Assembly (NCBI GenBank): GCA_964602715.1
Contig: CAZRSB010000033.1
Location: forward strand, 1 to 21,488
Source: Natronoplasma sp964602715
GTDB taxonomy: Archaea > Thermoplasmatota > Thermoplasmata > Halarchaeoplasmatales > Halarchaeoplasmataceae
Direction of reading: 5' to 3'
DNA length: 21,488 nucleotides
Shown here piece after piece: positions 1 to 6,538 of this stretch. The notes beneath the pieces are model-generated. The model did not search any database, had not been told where the DNA came from, and saw only the letters and a program-made list of their open reading frames with translations. How positions within the stretch are numbered: position 1 is the stretch's first letter; each line of letters opens with the position of its first letter. The translations under genes and the position numbers were made by a program.

Positions 1-394
1 TGCCCACAAATCGGTCATCATCATCTCCTATTGGATCCCATCCCCCCTCAGTATTCACAAATACGTCATAACCTAGACTATTCTCATCTAAATCGTTAGT
101 CAATTCGTAATTCCCCTCAAGATCATTACGTACATCATTTAGATCGTGCCAATCAGATATCATTACATCAAAATGTAGGTCATTTCCATCAATATCTGCT
201 GTCAGATCTTCTTCATACTCGTTGATCGAAGGATCGAGGTCTTCTGATGAAAGTGGATCTTCATCATCTAACTCTCGGTTGATATCGGCAGCACTAAAAG
301 TCACACTTAGCGGACTCACGATTAAAAGACCGACCAAAAGCAAATTTAGATTTTTATATACTTTATTATCACCCAATATTTTGTTTATACTCAT
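1..394 (-). CDS. Secreted GLUG-motif-type surface protein, N-terminal part (cut by window edge)
   Basis: This is an open frame of 131 codons from an ATG at 392-394 that runs off the left edge. The N-terminus has a basic stretch and a hydrophobic segment (about residues 14-35), consistent with a signal peptide or signal anchor, followed by a D/E-rich linker. Residues about 79-123 match the usual lead-in of GLUG-repeat proteins: ISDWHDLNDVR, then YELTNDLD, then WDPIG. In that family this stretch precedes a tandem-repeat beta-helix made of GLUG units. The repeats themselves would lie outside the window, so the GLUG assignment is inferred from the lead-in only. The likely role is extracellular (adhesin or surface-layer-associated); no enzymatic function can be assigned. 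It is transcribed divergently from the secreted protein at 588. Only a weak ribosome site (GGTG at 405-408) precedes the start. Confidence 0.75.
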   Translation of the reverse strand, partial: MSINKILGDNKVYKNLNLLLVGLLIVSPLSVTFSAADINRELDDEDPLSSEDLDPSINEYEEDLTADIDGNDLHFDVMISDWHDLNDVRNDLEGNYELTNDLDENSLGYDVFVNTEGGWDPIGDDDDRFVG

Positions 395-430
395 TTCTAT
401 CACACACCCAAGTTACAGTTTAGGTTTCTA

Positions 431-445
431 ACTCTTTTAAAGAGT
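431..445. promoter_or_regulatory. 7-bp inverted repeat overlapping a TATA-like box of the leftmost gene
   Basis: ACTCTTT (431-437) and AAAGAGT (439-445) form a perfect inverted repeat around a single T. On the minus strand its centre reads CTTTAAAAG, a plausible archaeal TATA element about 44 bases before the ATG at 394. That would leave a short 5' leader of roughly 15-20 bases. The symmetry could mark an operator or could simply reflect a symmetric TATA box. Confidence 0.4.
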
Positions 446-525
446 ATTAATAATAAGAGTTCATATTTTGTATATATAATTAATCATTTTTTTAATTTAA
501 TATATGTTTTAAACTTAAGCATAAA

Positions 526-534
526 GTATAAATA
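526..534 (+). promoter_or_regulatory. Probable TATA box of the 588 gene
   Basis: GTATAAATA lies about 58 bases before the ATG at 588. Transcription starting some 25 bases downstream would give a leader of about 30 bases holding the GAGGGT ribosome site (575-580). A second A/T element (catatataaa, 561-570) is closer to the start and would give a leaderless mRNA instead. Confidence 0.4.
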
Positions 535-587
535 GATATGAATACTATATAGTGTCTTAGCATATATAAAATAAGAGGGTTGAAATT

Positions 588-2060
588 ATGAAAATGGAAA
601 AATATATGGCTGCGGTTTTAGCATCAGCATTATTGCTCTCTGTACTCGGCGCAGTTAGTGCCCATGTAGAATATAGTGATGTAATAATAGACGAAGAAGG
701 GGATGTATCATATTTCCGTCCTAATGACCCATTTCCAATACAAGATGAAAAACCAAATGCGGACATAATCCAGGTAGAACTGAGTAGTGAAGGTAGCACC
801 GTCTCAGTTTCTCTCACAGTCGTGGGAGAGATATTGGACCATCAGGACGATGATAATGTAAGTATTTCATACCGTATATGGTTCCAGGATGAAGACGGCA
901 CAGGATATTTTATCCAAAGCGATGGCTATGAGACATTCTTTTATGTAGACGGTTATCCATATGAAACAGAAGAAACCAAAGGAATCGGTACGGATACGTT
1001 AAGTGTAAGTTTTTCAGCTGAGGAAATTGGTGAACCTGCGACTCTAGAACTTACTGAAGCGGAGATATGGATGACGGTTGAGGATGACGAGGGTGTACAT
1101 ACTTATCGAGATACAGCCACTGCAGACGACGATGAGGAAGATGATGAGAATGATGATATAGTTGGGTTTGAACCTGAGAACCTGGAACTAAACATAGAGC
1201 CTACTACCGGCGAATCACCGTTGGAAGTCTTGATAACCATAAGTGCCGATAATACAGGAGAAACAGATGGAGGAATACCGGTAATGATCGATGACAAAAT
1301 AGAACCAATATACATATTAGAAGTACCTGCTGAGAGTAGTGCGGAAGAATCCCTTGATCACACTTTTTATGAGGAGGATGTTTATTCGATCTCTTTCGGA
1401 TATCAAAGTGAGACGGTGATAGTAACTGGAGATGAGGATGATGATCCACCAGAGGATGAGTACAGTGATTTGATAACAGATCCAGAAGACGATGTTATGC
1501 GGGCTACAGGCGAAGGTGAAGAAGATTGGGAATTCGTTGAAAGCCCGGATATAGATATCACCCGTGTAGAGATCTCTGAAAGCGATGAAATAGTGACCGT
1601 TTCTTTGACAGTGAAAGGAACGATCAGGGACCATCCTGACTTTATTTACCAGATATACCTGAAAGATGGTTATGATGGAACATATGACATAAGGTACAGT
1701 GATGGTGAAAGCTCATTGATGATTCACGAACTCTATTCTGCCGATGTAGCGATCGGCGGAGTAGGTACCGATACATTGGATGTAGTTTTTGCCCGGGAAC
1801 AAATATACAATCCTGGAGAGTTATTGATCTCTAAAGTTGAGACTTACAACGAAGGTATGGCTGAAGTCGACATGGCAGGGCCCGACACTGAGTATCCACC
1901 TGGCTATGATGATCCTGATCCTGCTGATCCTGTTGATCCTGATCCTGTTGATAACGGAGAGGAAGATGATGATGATGAGGGCATACCAGGATTTAGTTTT
2001 ATCTTGTTGACCACAGCAATGATCATAGCTTTGTTGATCTACAGGATTAAAAAGGACTGA
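588..2060 (+). CDS. Secreted acidic protein with duplicated domain and PGF-CTERM-like anchor
   Basis: This 490-aa protein has a signal peptide at residues about 5-25. Two copies of the same ~145-residue domain lie at 28-175 and 291-433. They share YSDxIxDxExDV, VEhS...VSLTVxGxIxDH and GxGTDTLxVxF at matching positions. A CARDB/Ig-like beta domain (about 196-281) sits between them, bounded by D/E-rich linkers. After a DP-rich linker, residues 465-490 read GIPGFS, then a hydrophobic helix, then RIKKD. This resembles a PGF-CTERM signal, which archaeosortase removes while a lipid anchor is attached. The protein is therefore probably exported, processed and displayed on the cell surface. The start is supported by GAGGGT eight bases upstream. 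I do not recognise the duplicated domain. No catalytic motif is visible, and a structural, adhesive or ligand-binding role is a guess. Confidence 0.85.
   Translation: MKMEKYMAAVLASALLLSVLGAVSAHVEYSDVIIDEEGDVSYFRPNDPFPIQDEKPNADIIQVELSSEGSTVSVSLTVVGEILDHQDDDNVSISYRIWFQDEDGTGYFIQSDGYETFFYVDGYPYETEETKGIGTDTLSVSFSAEEIGEPATLELTEAEIWMTVEDDEGVHTYRDTATADDDEEDDENDDIVGFEPENLELNIEPTTGESPLEVLITISADNTGETDGGIPVMIDDKIEPIYILEVPAESSAEESLDHTFYEEDVYSISFGYQSETVIVTGDEDDDPPEDEYSDLITDPEDDVMRATGEGEEDWEFVESPDIDITRVEISESDEIVTVSLTVKGTIRDHPDFIYQIYLKDGYDGTYDIRYSDGESSLMIHELYSADVAIGGVGTDTLDVVFAREQIYNPGELLISKVETYNEGMAEVDMAGPDTEYPPGYDDPDPADPVDPDPVDNGEEDDDDEGIPGFSFILLTTAMIIALLIYRIKKD
1911..1952 (+). repeat. Short tandem DNA repeat (GATCCTGNT-type) encoding an Asp-Pro linker
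   Basis: In-frame units of GATCCT and GATCCTG(C/T)T repeat through this stretch and encode a D-P-D-P-A/V-D-P linker before the acidic tract and the C-terminal sorting helix. It probably works as a flexible stalk, and the repeated DNA could change length by slippage in whole-codon steps. Confidence 0.75.
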
Positions 2061-2082
2061 TTTTTCTGATCAGATAAAAAAC

Positions 2083-2106
2083 TTTTTCTATCTTTCCATT
2101 TTTTAT
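2083..2106 (+). terminator. U-rich archaeal terminator after the PGF-CTERM-like gene
   Basis: Several T-runs (ttttt, ttt, tttttt) begin about 20 bases after the stop codon at 2060, which is typical of archaeal termination. A palindrome CTGATCAG (2066-2073) flanked by T5 and an A-run lies just before them. Confidence 0.5.
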
Positions 2107-2142
2107 AATTTTGTTGGCCTTAAAATACGTGGGAAAAAGGAT

Positions 2143-2192
2143 AGAGGGGTCGGTCTTAGACCCCGTACCTCTGTTCGGGTGTTCGAGGCGGA
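2143..2192. other. GC-rich structured spacer (possible small RNA or 3'-end structure)
   Basis: This 50-base island is 62% G+C (31 of 50, counted by hand) inside a strongly AT-rich spacer. It contains a perfect hairpin, GGGGTC (2146-2151) with GACCCC (2159-2164) around a 7-base loop. AGAGG (2143-2147) can also pair with CCTCT (2168-2172), and CCTC (2168-2171) with GAGG (2185-2188), so alternative folds exist. It lies between the 3' ends of two convergent genes. I cannot assign it to a known RNA family, and it is not a tRNA. Confidence 0.35.
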
Positions 2193-2264
2193 TTGCATTG
2201 ATTATTAGAATCTATTCTCTAATTAATTATTTGAAGCAATTATCTGAATCGATAACTGATACTA

Positions 2265-2903
2265 TCATCTGATTTCATCGATGGTCTCTTGGATCGAAAC
2301 CAACAATGCTTTCTTGATATTTTCTTTACACATACTTGGTGTGCCTTTTTTCTTAGCTGAAGCCTGTTCTGGAAGAAAGGGAACGTGAATAAAACCGTAC
2401 AGTATGTCTAGATCATTTTTATTTACATGATAGGCTGTAGAATAAAAAACGTGGTTGCATACATAGGTTCCAGCTGAATAAGAAAGATAAGCGGGTATAT
2501 CCTCCTCCTTTAATGCCTCTACGATCTTTTTAGTAGGGATGGTTGCGTAAAAAGCCAGTTCGCCTTCTTCGACTATTTTCTCATCGATAGGTTTTCTGCC
2601 TTCATTGTCCTGTATCCTAGCATCGTTCAGGTTGAGTGCAACTCTTTCAACTCTGATATCTGCTGTTCCATCTGCTTGGCCCACATGTAAAACAACATCT
2701 GGATCTATCTCATCAATCAGATCAAACACCATCTTGGATGATTCATGAAATGCTGTAGGTATCTCTTCAGTGATTATTTTAACGCTATCCAATTCATCTT
2801 CAGCTATATCATTTACTGCTACTGAAGACGGATTTACAGGTTCATCACCAAAGGGATCAAATCCAGTCAATAGGATCGTGAAAATTCTATCTTCACCTTT
2901 CAT
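2265..2903 (-). CDS. pcp: Pyroglutamyl-peptidase I (pyrrolidone-carboxylate peptidase, family C15)
   Basis: Pcp is a cytosolic cysteine peptidase that removes N-terminal pyroglutamate (5-oxoproline) from peptides. The 212-aa length is normal for the family. It opens with the family signature LLTGFDPFGDEPVNPS (residues 11-26). The catalytic triad is visible as E86 in ADIRVERVAL, C149 in SAGTYVCNHVFY and H173 in GFIHVPFLPEQA. NDARIQDNEGRKPID (93-107) is also conserved. The gene is divergent from hyuA with only 101 bases between them, so released pyroglutamate probably feeds the neighbouring putative 5-oxoprolinase. A GGAG lies 13 bases upstream, rather far. A TATA-like TTTAAAAG at about -29 makes a leaderless mRNA equally plausible. 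Function is assigned with high confidence from intact family motifs. Confidence 0.95.
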   Translation of the reverse strand: MKGEDRIFTILLTGFDPFGDEPVNPSSVAVNDIAEDELDSVKIITEEIPTAFHESSKMVFDLIDEIDPDVVLHVGQADGTADIRVERVALNLNDARIQDNEGRKPIDEKIVEEGELAFYATIPTKKIVEALKEEDIPAYLSYSAGTYVCNHVFYSTAYHVNKNDLDILYGFIHVPFLPEQASAKKKGTPSMCKENIKKALLVSIQETIDEIR

Positions 2904-2927
2904 ATATGAAAGATATCTCCTGTTCTT

Positions 2928-2939
2928 TTAAATTTTTTC
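2928..2939 (-). promoter_or_regulatory. TATA-like box for pcp
   Basis: On the minus strand this reads AAATTTAAAAGA, centred about 30 bases before the pcp ATG. The spacing fits leaderless transcription. It shares a 101-base divergent intergenic region with the hyuA promoter. Confidence 0.4.
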
Positions 2940-2966
2940 CTGAGTTAACAACAATGGTTTACAGGC

Positions 2967-2980
2967 AAATATTATTTATC
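2967..2980 (+). promoter_or_regulatory. TATA-like box for the hyuA-hyuB operon
   Basis: AAATATTATTTATC is centred about 30 bases before the hyuA ATG at 3005, and no ribosome site lies between them. This is the usual layout of an archaeal leaderless transcript. Confidence 0.4.
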
Positions 2981-3004
2981 AGTGTGAAATAAGTTACAGA
3001 CGAT

Positions 3005-4918
3005 ATGTCCCTATCTATAGATATTGGAGGAACTTTTACTGATTTCGTTATTGTCGATGATGATATCGATCATTTCAAAAAAGCTTCTACTCCTGAAAAA
3101 CCTGAAGAAGCTATAAGAGTTGGGCTAGAAGAAGAAAACGTAAAAATCGCAGGTGACGTTCTTCACGGTACAACAGTTGCAACAAATGCCTTCATAGAAA
3201 AGGAGGGCGCAGAAACAGCTTTTATAACAAACAGGGATTTCGAAGATATAATTTTCATCGGTAGACAGACCAGACCAGAACTCTATGAATTGGACGTTGA
3301 AAAGTCAAAGCCACCCTTAAAAAAAGAAAACACGTATGGTATTTCTGGCCGGGTAGATCATAAAGGAAATATCTTAAATACAATTGACAAAGATGAGTTA
3401 AGGAAGGTGGCTGAAGAGTTAAAAAAGAAGGAACTATCTTCAGCAGTCTGTCTTCTTCATTCCTATAAAAATCCTGACCAAGAGAAAGAGGTAGGAAAAA
3501 TTTTAGACGAATATGGGATAAACTATTCGCTTTCACACCAAGTCAGTAATGAGTTCAGAGAATACGAAAGAGGGTTAACGACTCTCATGGATGCCTATCT
3601 CAGTCCTGTAGTGGATCGGTACTTTCAGTCGCTCAAAAACATATTGAAGCAAGAACCTTACATAATGAAATCTGGAGGAGGTCTAGAACCTAGTTCAATA
3701 GTAAATGCAGTGGACTGTCTATATTCTGGCCCTGCAGGAGGAGGTGCAGGAGGAGCTTTTATCGCAAAAACAATTGGTGTGTCTAATCTTGTTACACTTG
3801 ACATGGGGGGTACGAGTGCAGATATGGCCACTATAATAGACGGTAAAATATCTTGGGAAGATGAAGGAAAAATCGACCGTTTTCCTATTAAAACAAAGAT
3901 GGTCGATCTAGTAACTGTGGGATCGGGAGGAGGTAGTATCGCAAAATGTGATGAAGGAGGGGCATTGAGAGTTGGACCTAAAAGTGCAGGAGCTATGCCA
4001 GGGCCTGTATGTTACGGGAGAGGAGGGGTTAAACCTACCGTTACAGATGCACTGCTTCTGATGGGATATATTGACGAAGATTATTTTTTGGGAGGAAACA
4101 TGAGATTAGACATCAAAAAAGCAAGAAAAGTATTAGCTGATCTTTCTGATGAGTTGAAAATGGAATTTGAAGACACTCTAAAAGGTATCTTCAGAGTTGC
4201 AAATTCAAAAATGGCTAGAACAATGAAAGAAATTACAGTAAAAAGAGGAATTGATACGAAAAACTTTTCTATATTGGCCTTTGGCGGTGCTGGACCTCTT
4301 CATGGTGCCTCGATCGCTGAAGAGCTGGATATCGAGAGAGTGATCGTTCCCCCGATGGCTGGAGTTTTCTCTGCCCTAGGAATGATAACTGGTGATATAG
4401 TACATGATAACAGTAAGACCATATTAGTTTCTCTAGATGAAAAAGAAAAGATCGAAGAGGTCAGACAAAAACTGAAAGCTGAACTCAAAGTTGAAGGAGA
4501 AGAAAATACATTTTTAGGTCTGAGATACAAGGGACAGAGTTATCATATAAATGTACCCTTTTCTGGTTCGCTAAAAAAATCAGCTGAAGCTTTCCATGAA
4601 AAACATAAGAAAAAATATGGTTATTCTAACCCAGATGAAGATATAGAGGTTGTGAGAGTACACGTAGAGATCAGAAAAAGCAGATACATCGGTGATTTGA
4701 GTTATAAATTCAAGTCTGGGAAACATCCAAAAAACAGAAAATGCCTGTTCTCTGATGGTTGGCATGAAACGTCCATATATAAAAGAAAATTTTTATCAGA
4801 AAGGAAAAATGGAGAAGGACCTAGTGTGATAGAAGATGAGAATTCTACAATATTAGTTCCTCCTGGATGGCGTTGGAAGATCGGAAAAATCGGTTCAGTC
4901 ATATTAGAGGTGACATGA
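3005..4918 (+). CDS. hyuA: Hydantoinase/5-oxoprolinase subunit A (HyuA family)
   Basis: This 637-aa subunit belongs to the ATP-dependent hydantoinase/oxoprolinase family and has the ASKHA (actin-like) ATPase fold. Visible motifs are phosphate-1 DIGGTFTD (6-13), HGTTVATNA (54-62), SGPAGGGAGG (241-250), phosphate-2 DMGGTSAD (266-273), GSGGGSIA (307-314), GPKSAGAMPGPVCYGRGG (324-341) and adenosine-type AFGGAGPLHG (425-434). Length is near the usual 640-690 aa. With HyuB it would use ATP to open a cyclic amide. Family members act on 5-oxoproline, N-methylhydantoin or hydantoins, and relatives carboxylate ketones. The adjacent pcp gene favours 5-oxoproline to glutamate; this is inference, since sequence alone does not fix the substrate. 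No third (gamma) subunit of the acetone-carboxylase type is present. Its stop codon overlaps the hyuB start. Confidence 0.9.
   Translation: MSLSIDIGGTFTDFVIVDDDIDHFKKASTPEKPEEAIRVGLEEENVKIAGDVLHGTTVATNAFIEKEGAETAFITNRDFEDIIFIGRQTRPELYELDVEKSKPPLKKENTYGISGRVDHKGNILNTIDKDELRKVAEELKKKELSSAVCLLHSYKNPDQEKEVGKILDEYGINYSLSHQVSNEFREYERGLTTLMDAYLSPVVDRYFQSLKNILKQEPYIMKSGGGLEPSSIVNAVDCLYSGPAGGGAGGAFIAKTIGVSNLVTLDMGGTSADMATIIDGKISWEDEGKIDRFPIKTKMVDLVTVGSGGGSIAKCDEGGALRVGPKSAGAMPGPVCYGRGGVKPTVTDALLLMGYIDEDYFLGGNMRLDIKKARKVLADLSDELKMEFEDTLKGIFRVANSKMARTMKEITVKRGIDTKNFSILAFGGAGPLHGASIAEELDIERVIVPPMAGVFSALGMITGDIVHDNSKTILVSLDEKEKIEEVRQKLKAELKVEGEENTFLGLRYKGQSYHINVPFSGSLKKSAEAFHEKHKKKYGYSNPDEDIEVVRVHVEIRKSRYIGDLSYKFKSGKHPKNRKCLFSDGWHETSIYKRKFLSERKNGEGPSVIEDENSTILVPPGWRWKIGKIGSVILEVT
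4907..4913 (+). promoter_or_regulatory. Strong Shine-Dalgarno site for hyuB inside the hyuA 3' end
   Basis: GAGGTGA is a full match to the archaeal anti-Shine-Dalgarno core. It sits 4 bases before the ATG at 4918 and only 1 base before the ATG at 4915, so 4918 is the better start. It argues against an upstream in-frame ATG at 4867. Confidence 0.75.
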
Positions 4919-6459
4919 TGAAACGGTTGGATCCAACAGAACTAGAAGTCATGAAACACAATTTTACTGCTATACCTGAACAGATGGGAGCGGCTTTGCA
5001 GAGATGTGCTTACTCCCCTAATATCAAGGAAAGGATGGATGAATCCTGCGCATTATTTAGCTCTGATCAAAAGATGATAGCTCAAGCTGAGCACATCCCA
5101 GTACATCTGGGAGCCATGCCAAAAGCTTTGGAAAGTTCTGTAAAAAGGGTAGATTTTGGCCCTGAAGATCAGATAATTATCAACGATCCCTACTCAGGAG
5201 GCACACATCTTCCAGACATAACAATAATAAAACCCGTATTTATGGATGATCTTCAACTGGGGTTTGTTGTGAATCGGGCACACCATGCCGATATAGGAGG
5301 AAAAACACCCGGCTCAATGCCCGGAGAGAGTAAAAAATTAGAAGAAGAAGGTCTGATCTTTCCACCTCAGTTGATAATCACAGATGGTGATGAAAACAAA
5401 AAAGTTTTTAAACTTTTTAAAAAAACTCGATCACCAGAGGAAAGAATAGGGGACTTAAGGGCTCAGATAGGTGCTAATGAGAGAGGTGCTGTAGAATTCA
5501 AAAAGGCAGTGAAAAAATTTAGTTTTGAAAAATATCAAGCCTTTAAAGAAGAGATAATCAAATATTCAGAACAAAGGACAAAGGAGATGATGAAGAAACT
5601 ACCCAATACTCAGTTAGAATCTGAAGATCTGATGGAATGGAATGATGGGATAAAACTAAAACTCAAAATGAGTCTAGAAAAAGAAAATATAACCTATGAT
5701 TTTTCTGGAACAGATCCTCAGGTAGAGGGTAACATCAATGCTCCAGAACCGGTTACTCATTCAGCAGTTTACTATACTTTGAGATGCCTTTTGCCGAGAG
5801 ATGTTCCTGTGAATGAGGGTTGTTACTCTCCTATCAACGTTTTTGTTCCCGAAAAAAGTGTTTTGAATCCATCACCTCCTGCTGCTGTGTCAGCTGGAAA
5901 CGTAGAGACATCTCAAAGAGTGGTTGAATTGATCTTTCGCGCTTTAGCGGAGATACTTCCTGAAAAAATACCTGCAGAAAGTCAAGGTACAATGAATAAC
6001 TTGGTTATAGGATCAGACGATTTCACATATTACGAAACTATTGGAGGCGGTGCTGGAGGTTCAAAAAAGAGAAAAGGTGAAAGTGGAGTTCACGTCCACA
6101 TGACCAATACTAAAAACACTCCAATCGAATCGTTAGAAAATAATTATCCCCTCCTTGTCACATCTTATAATTTGAGAAAGGGATCTGGAGGATCGGGAAA
6201 AAATCCAGGAGGTGAAGGTATAGTAAGAGAGATAAAAGTATTGAAAGATGTAAAAGTTTCGATCCAATCTGAACGAAGAGAGATACGTCCTAAGGGGTTA
6301 AAAGGTGGAGGGGATGGAGACGTTGGAAAAAACATACGGATTAAAGGATCTAAGAAAAAAATACTCAAAAGCAAAGTGACCGTGGATCTTGAGGAAGGAG
6401 AAAGAATTAGGATAGAAACGCCCGGGGGAGGGGGATGGGGGAAAGTTAGAAAAATTTAA
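4918..6459 (+). CDS. hyuB: Hydantoinase/5-oxoprolinase subunit B (HyuB family)
   Basis: This 513-aa partner of HyuA forms the catalytic pair in ATP-dependent opening of a cyclic amide (probably 5-oxoproline). It begins LDPTELEVMKHNF, the expected HyuB N-terminus. Conserved motifs are AYSPNIKER (31-39), AQAEHIPVHLGAMP (55-68), NDPYSGGTHLPD (89-100), RAHHADIGG (120-128), an internal SAGNVETSQR and the terminal TPGGGGWGK (501-509). The family end is intact. I chose 4918 because it overlaps the hyuA stop (ATGA), follows a strong GAGGTGA and matches where relatives start. An ATG at 4915 would add one Met, and one at 4867 would add 17 non-conserved residues. The overlap implies translational coupling with hyuA. 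Confidence 0.9.
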   Translation: MKRLDPTELEVMKHNFTAIPEQMGAALQRCAYSPNIKERMDESCALFSSDQKMIAQAEHIPVHLGAMPKALESSVKRVDFGPEDQIIINDPYSGGTHLPDITIIKPVFMDDLQLGFVVNRAHHADIGGKTPGSMPGESKKLEEEGLIFPPQLIITDGDENKKVFKLFKKTRSPEERIGDLRAQIGANERGAVEFKKAVKKFSFEKYQAFKEEIIKYSEQRTKEMMKKLPNTQLESEDLMEWNDGIKLKLKMSLEKENITYDFSGTDPQVEGNINAPEPVTHSAVYYTLRCLLPRDVPVNEGCYSPINVFVPEKSVLNPSPPAAVSAGNVETSQRVVELIFRALAEILPEKIPAESQGTMNNLVIGSDDFTYYETIGGGAGGSKKRKGESGVHVHMTNTKNTPIESLENNYPLLVTSYNLRKGSGGSGKNPGGEGIVREIKVLKDVKVSIQSERREIRPKGLKGGGDGDVGKNIRIKGSKKKILKSKVTVDLEEGERIRIETPGGGGWGKVRKI

Positions 6460-6484
6460 GTTGCTTCAACTATTAGAGGTTTGT

Positions 6485-6506
6485 CGAGGAGACTTGATTC
6501 TCCTCG
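6485..6506 (+). other. Hairpin between hyuB and the aminotransferase-like gene; possible terminator or leader switch
   Basis: CGAGGAG (6485-6491) and CTCCTCG (6500-6506) form a perfect 7-bp stem with an 8-base loop. CTCCT (6500-6504) could instead pair with AGGAG of the next gene's ribosome site (6525-6529). A smaller hairpin, AGTTG/CAACT (6459-6463 and 6467-6471), lies at the hyuB stop. It may be a processing or 3'-end structure, or an mRNA element controlling the downstream start. Confidence 0.35.
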
Positions 6507-6523
6507 GTCATTAAAAAATCGAT

Positions 6524-6530
6524 AAGGAGT
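6524..6530 (+). promoter_or_regulatory. Shine-Dalgarno site for the KBL/BioF-family gene
   Basis: AAGGAGT lies 8 bases before the ATG at 6539. Its presence suggests the gene is translated from a leadered message, possibly as a third gene of the hyuAB operon, since the gap is 79 bases and I see no clear TATA box in it. Confidence 0.6.
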
Positions 6531-6538
6531 TCGATATC

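Noticed and set aside
222..431. 69-codon plus-strand frame at the left edge
   Set aside because: It is antisense to the minus-strand GLUG-type gene, which has a signal peptide and family motifs.
2173..2192. tRNA-like TTCGA near a GC-rich island
   Set aside because: There is no T-stem pairing around it, and no acceptor, D or anticodon arm can be built.
4867..4917. Upstream in-frame ATG as the hyuB start (adds 17 residues)
   Set aside because: The extra residues lie inside hyuA and are not HyuB-like. A strong GAGGTGA sits just before 4918, and family N-termini begin at LDPTELEV.
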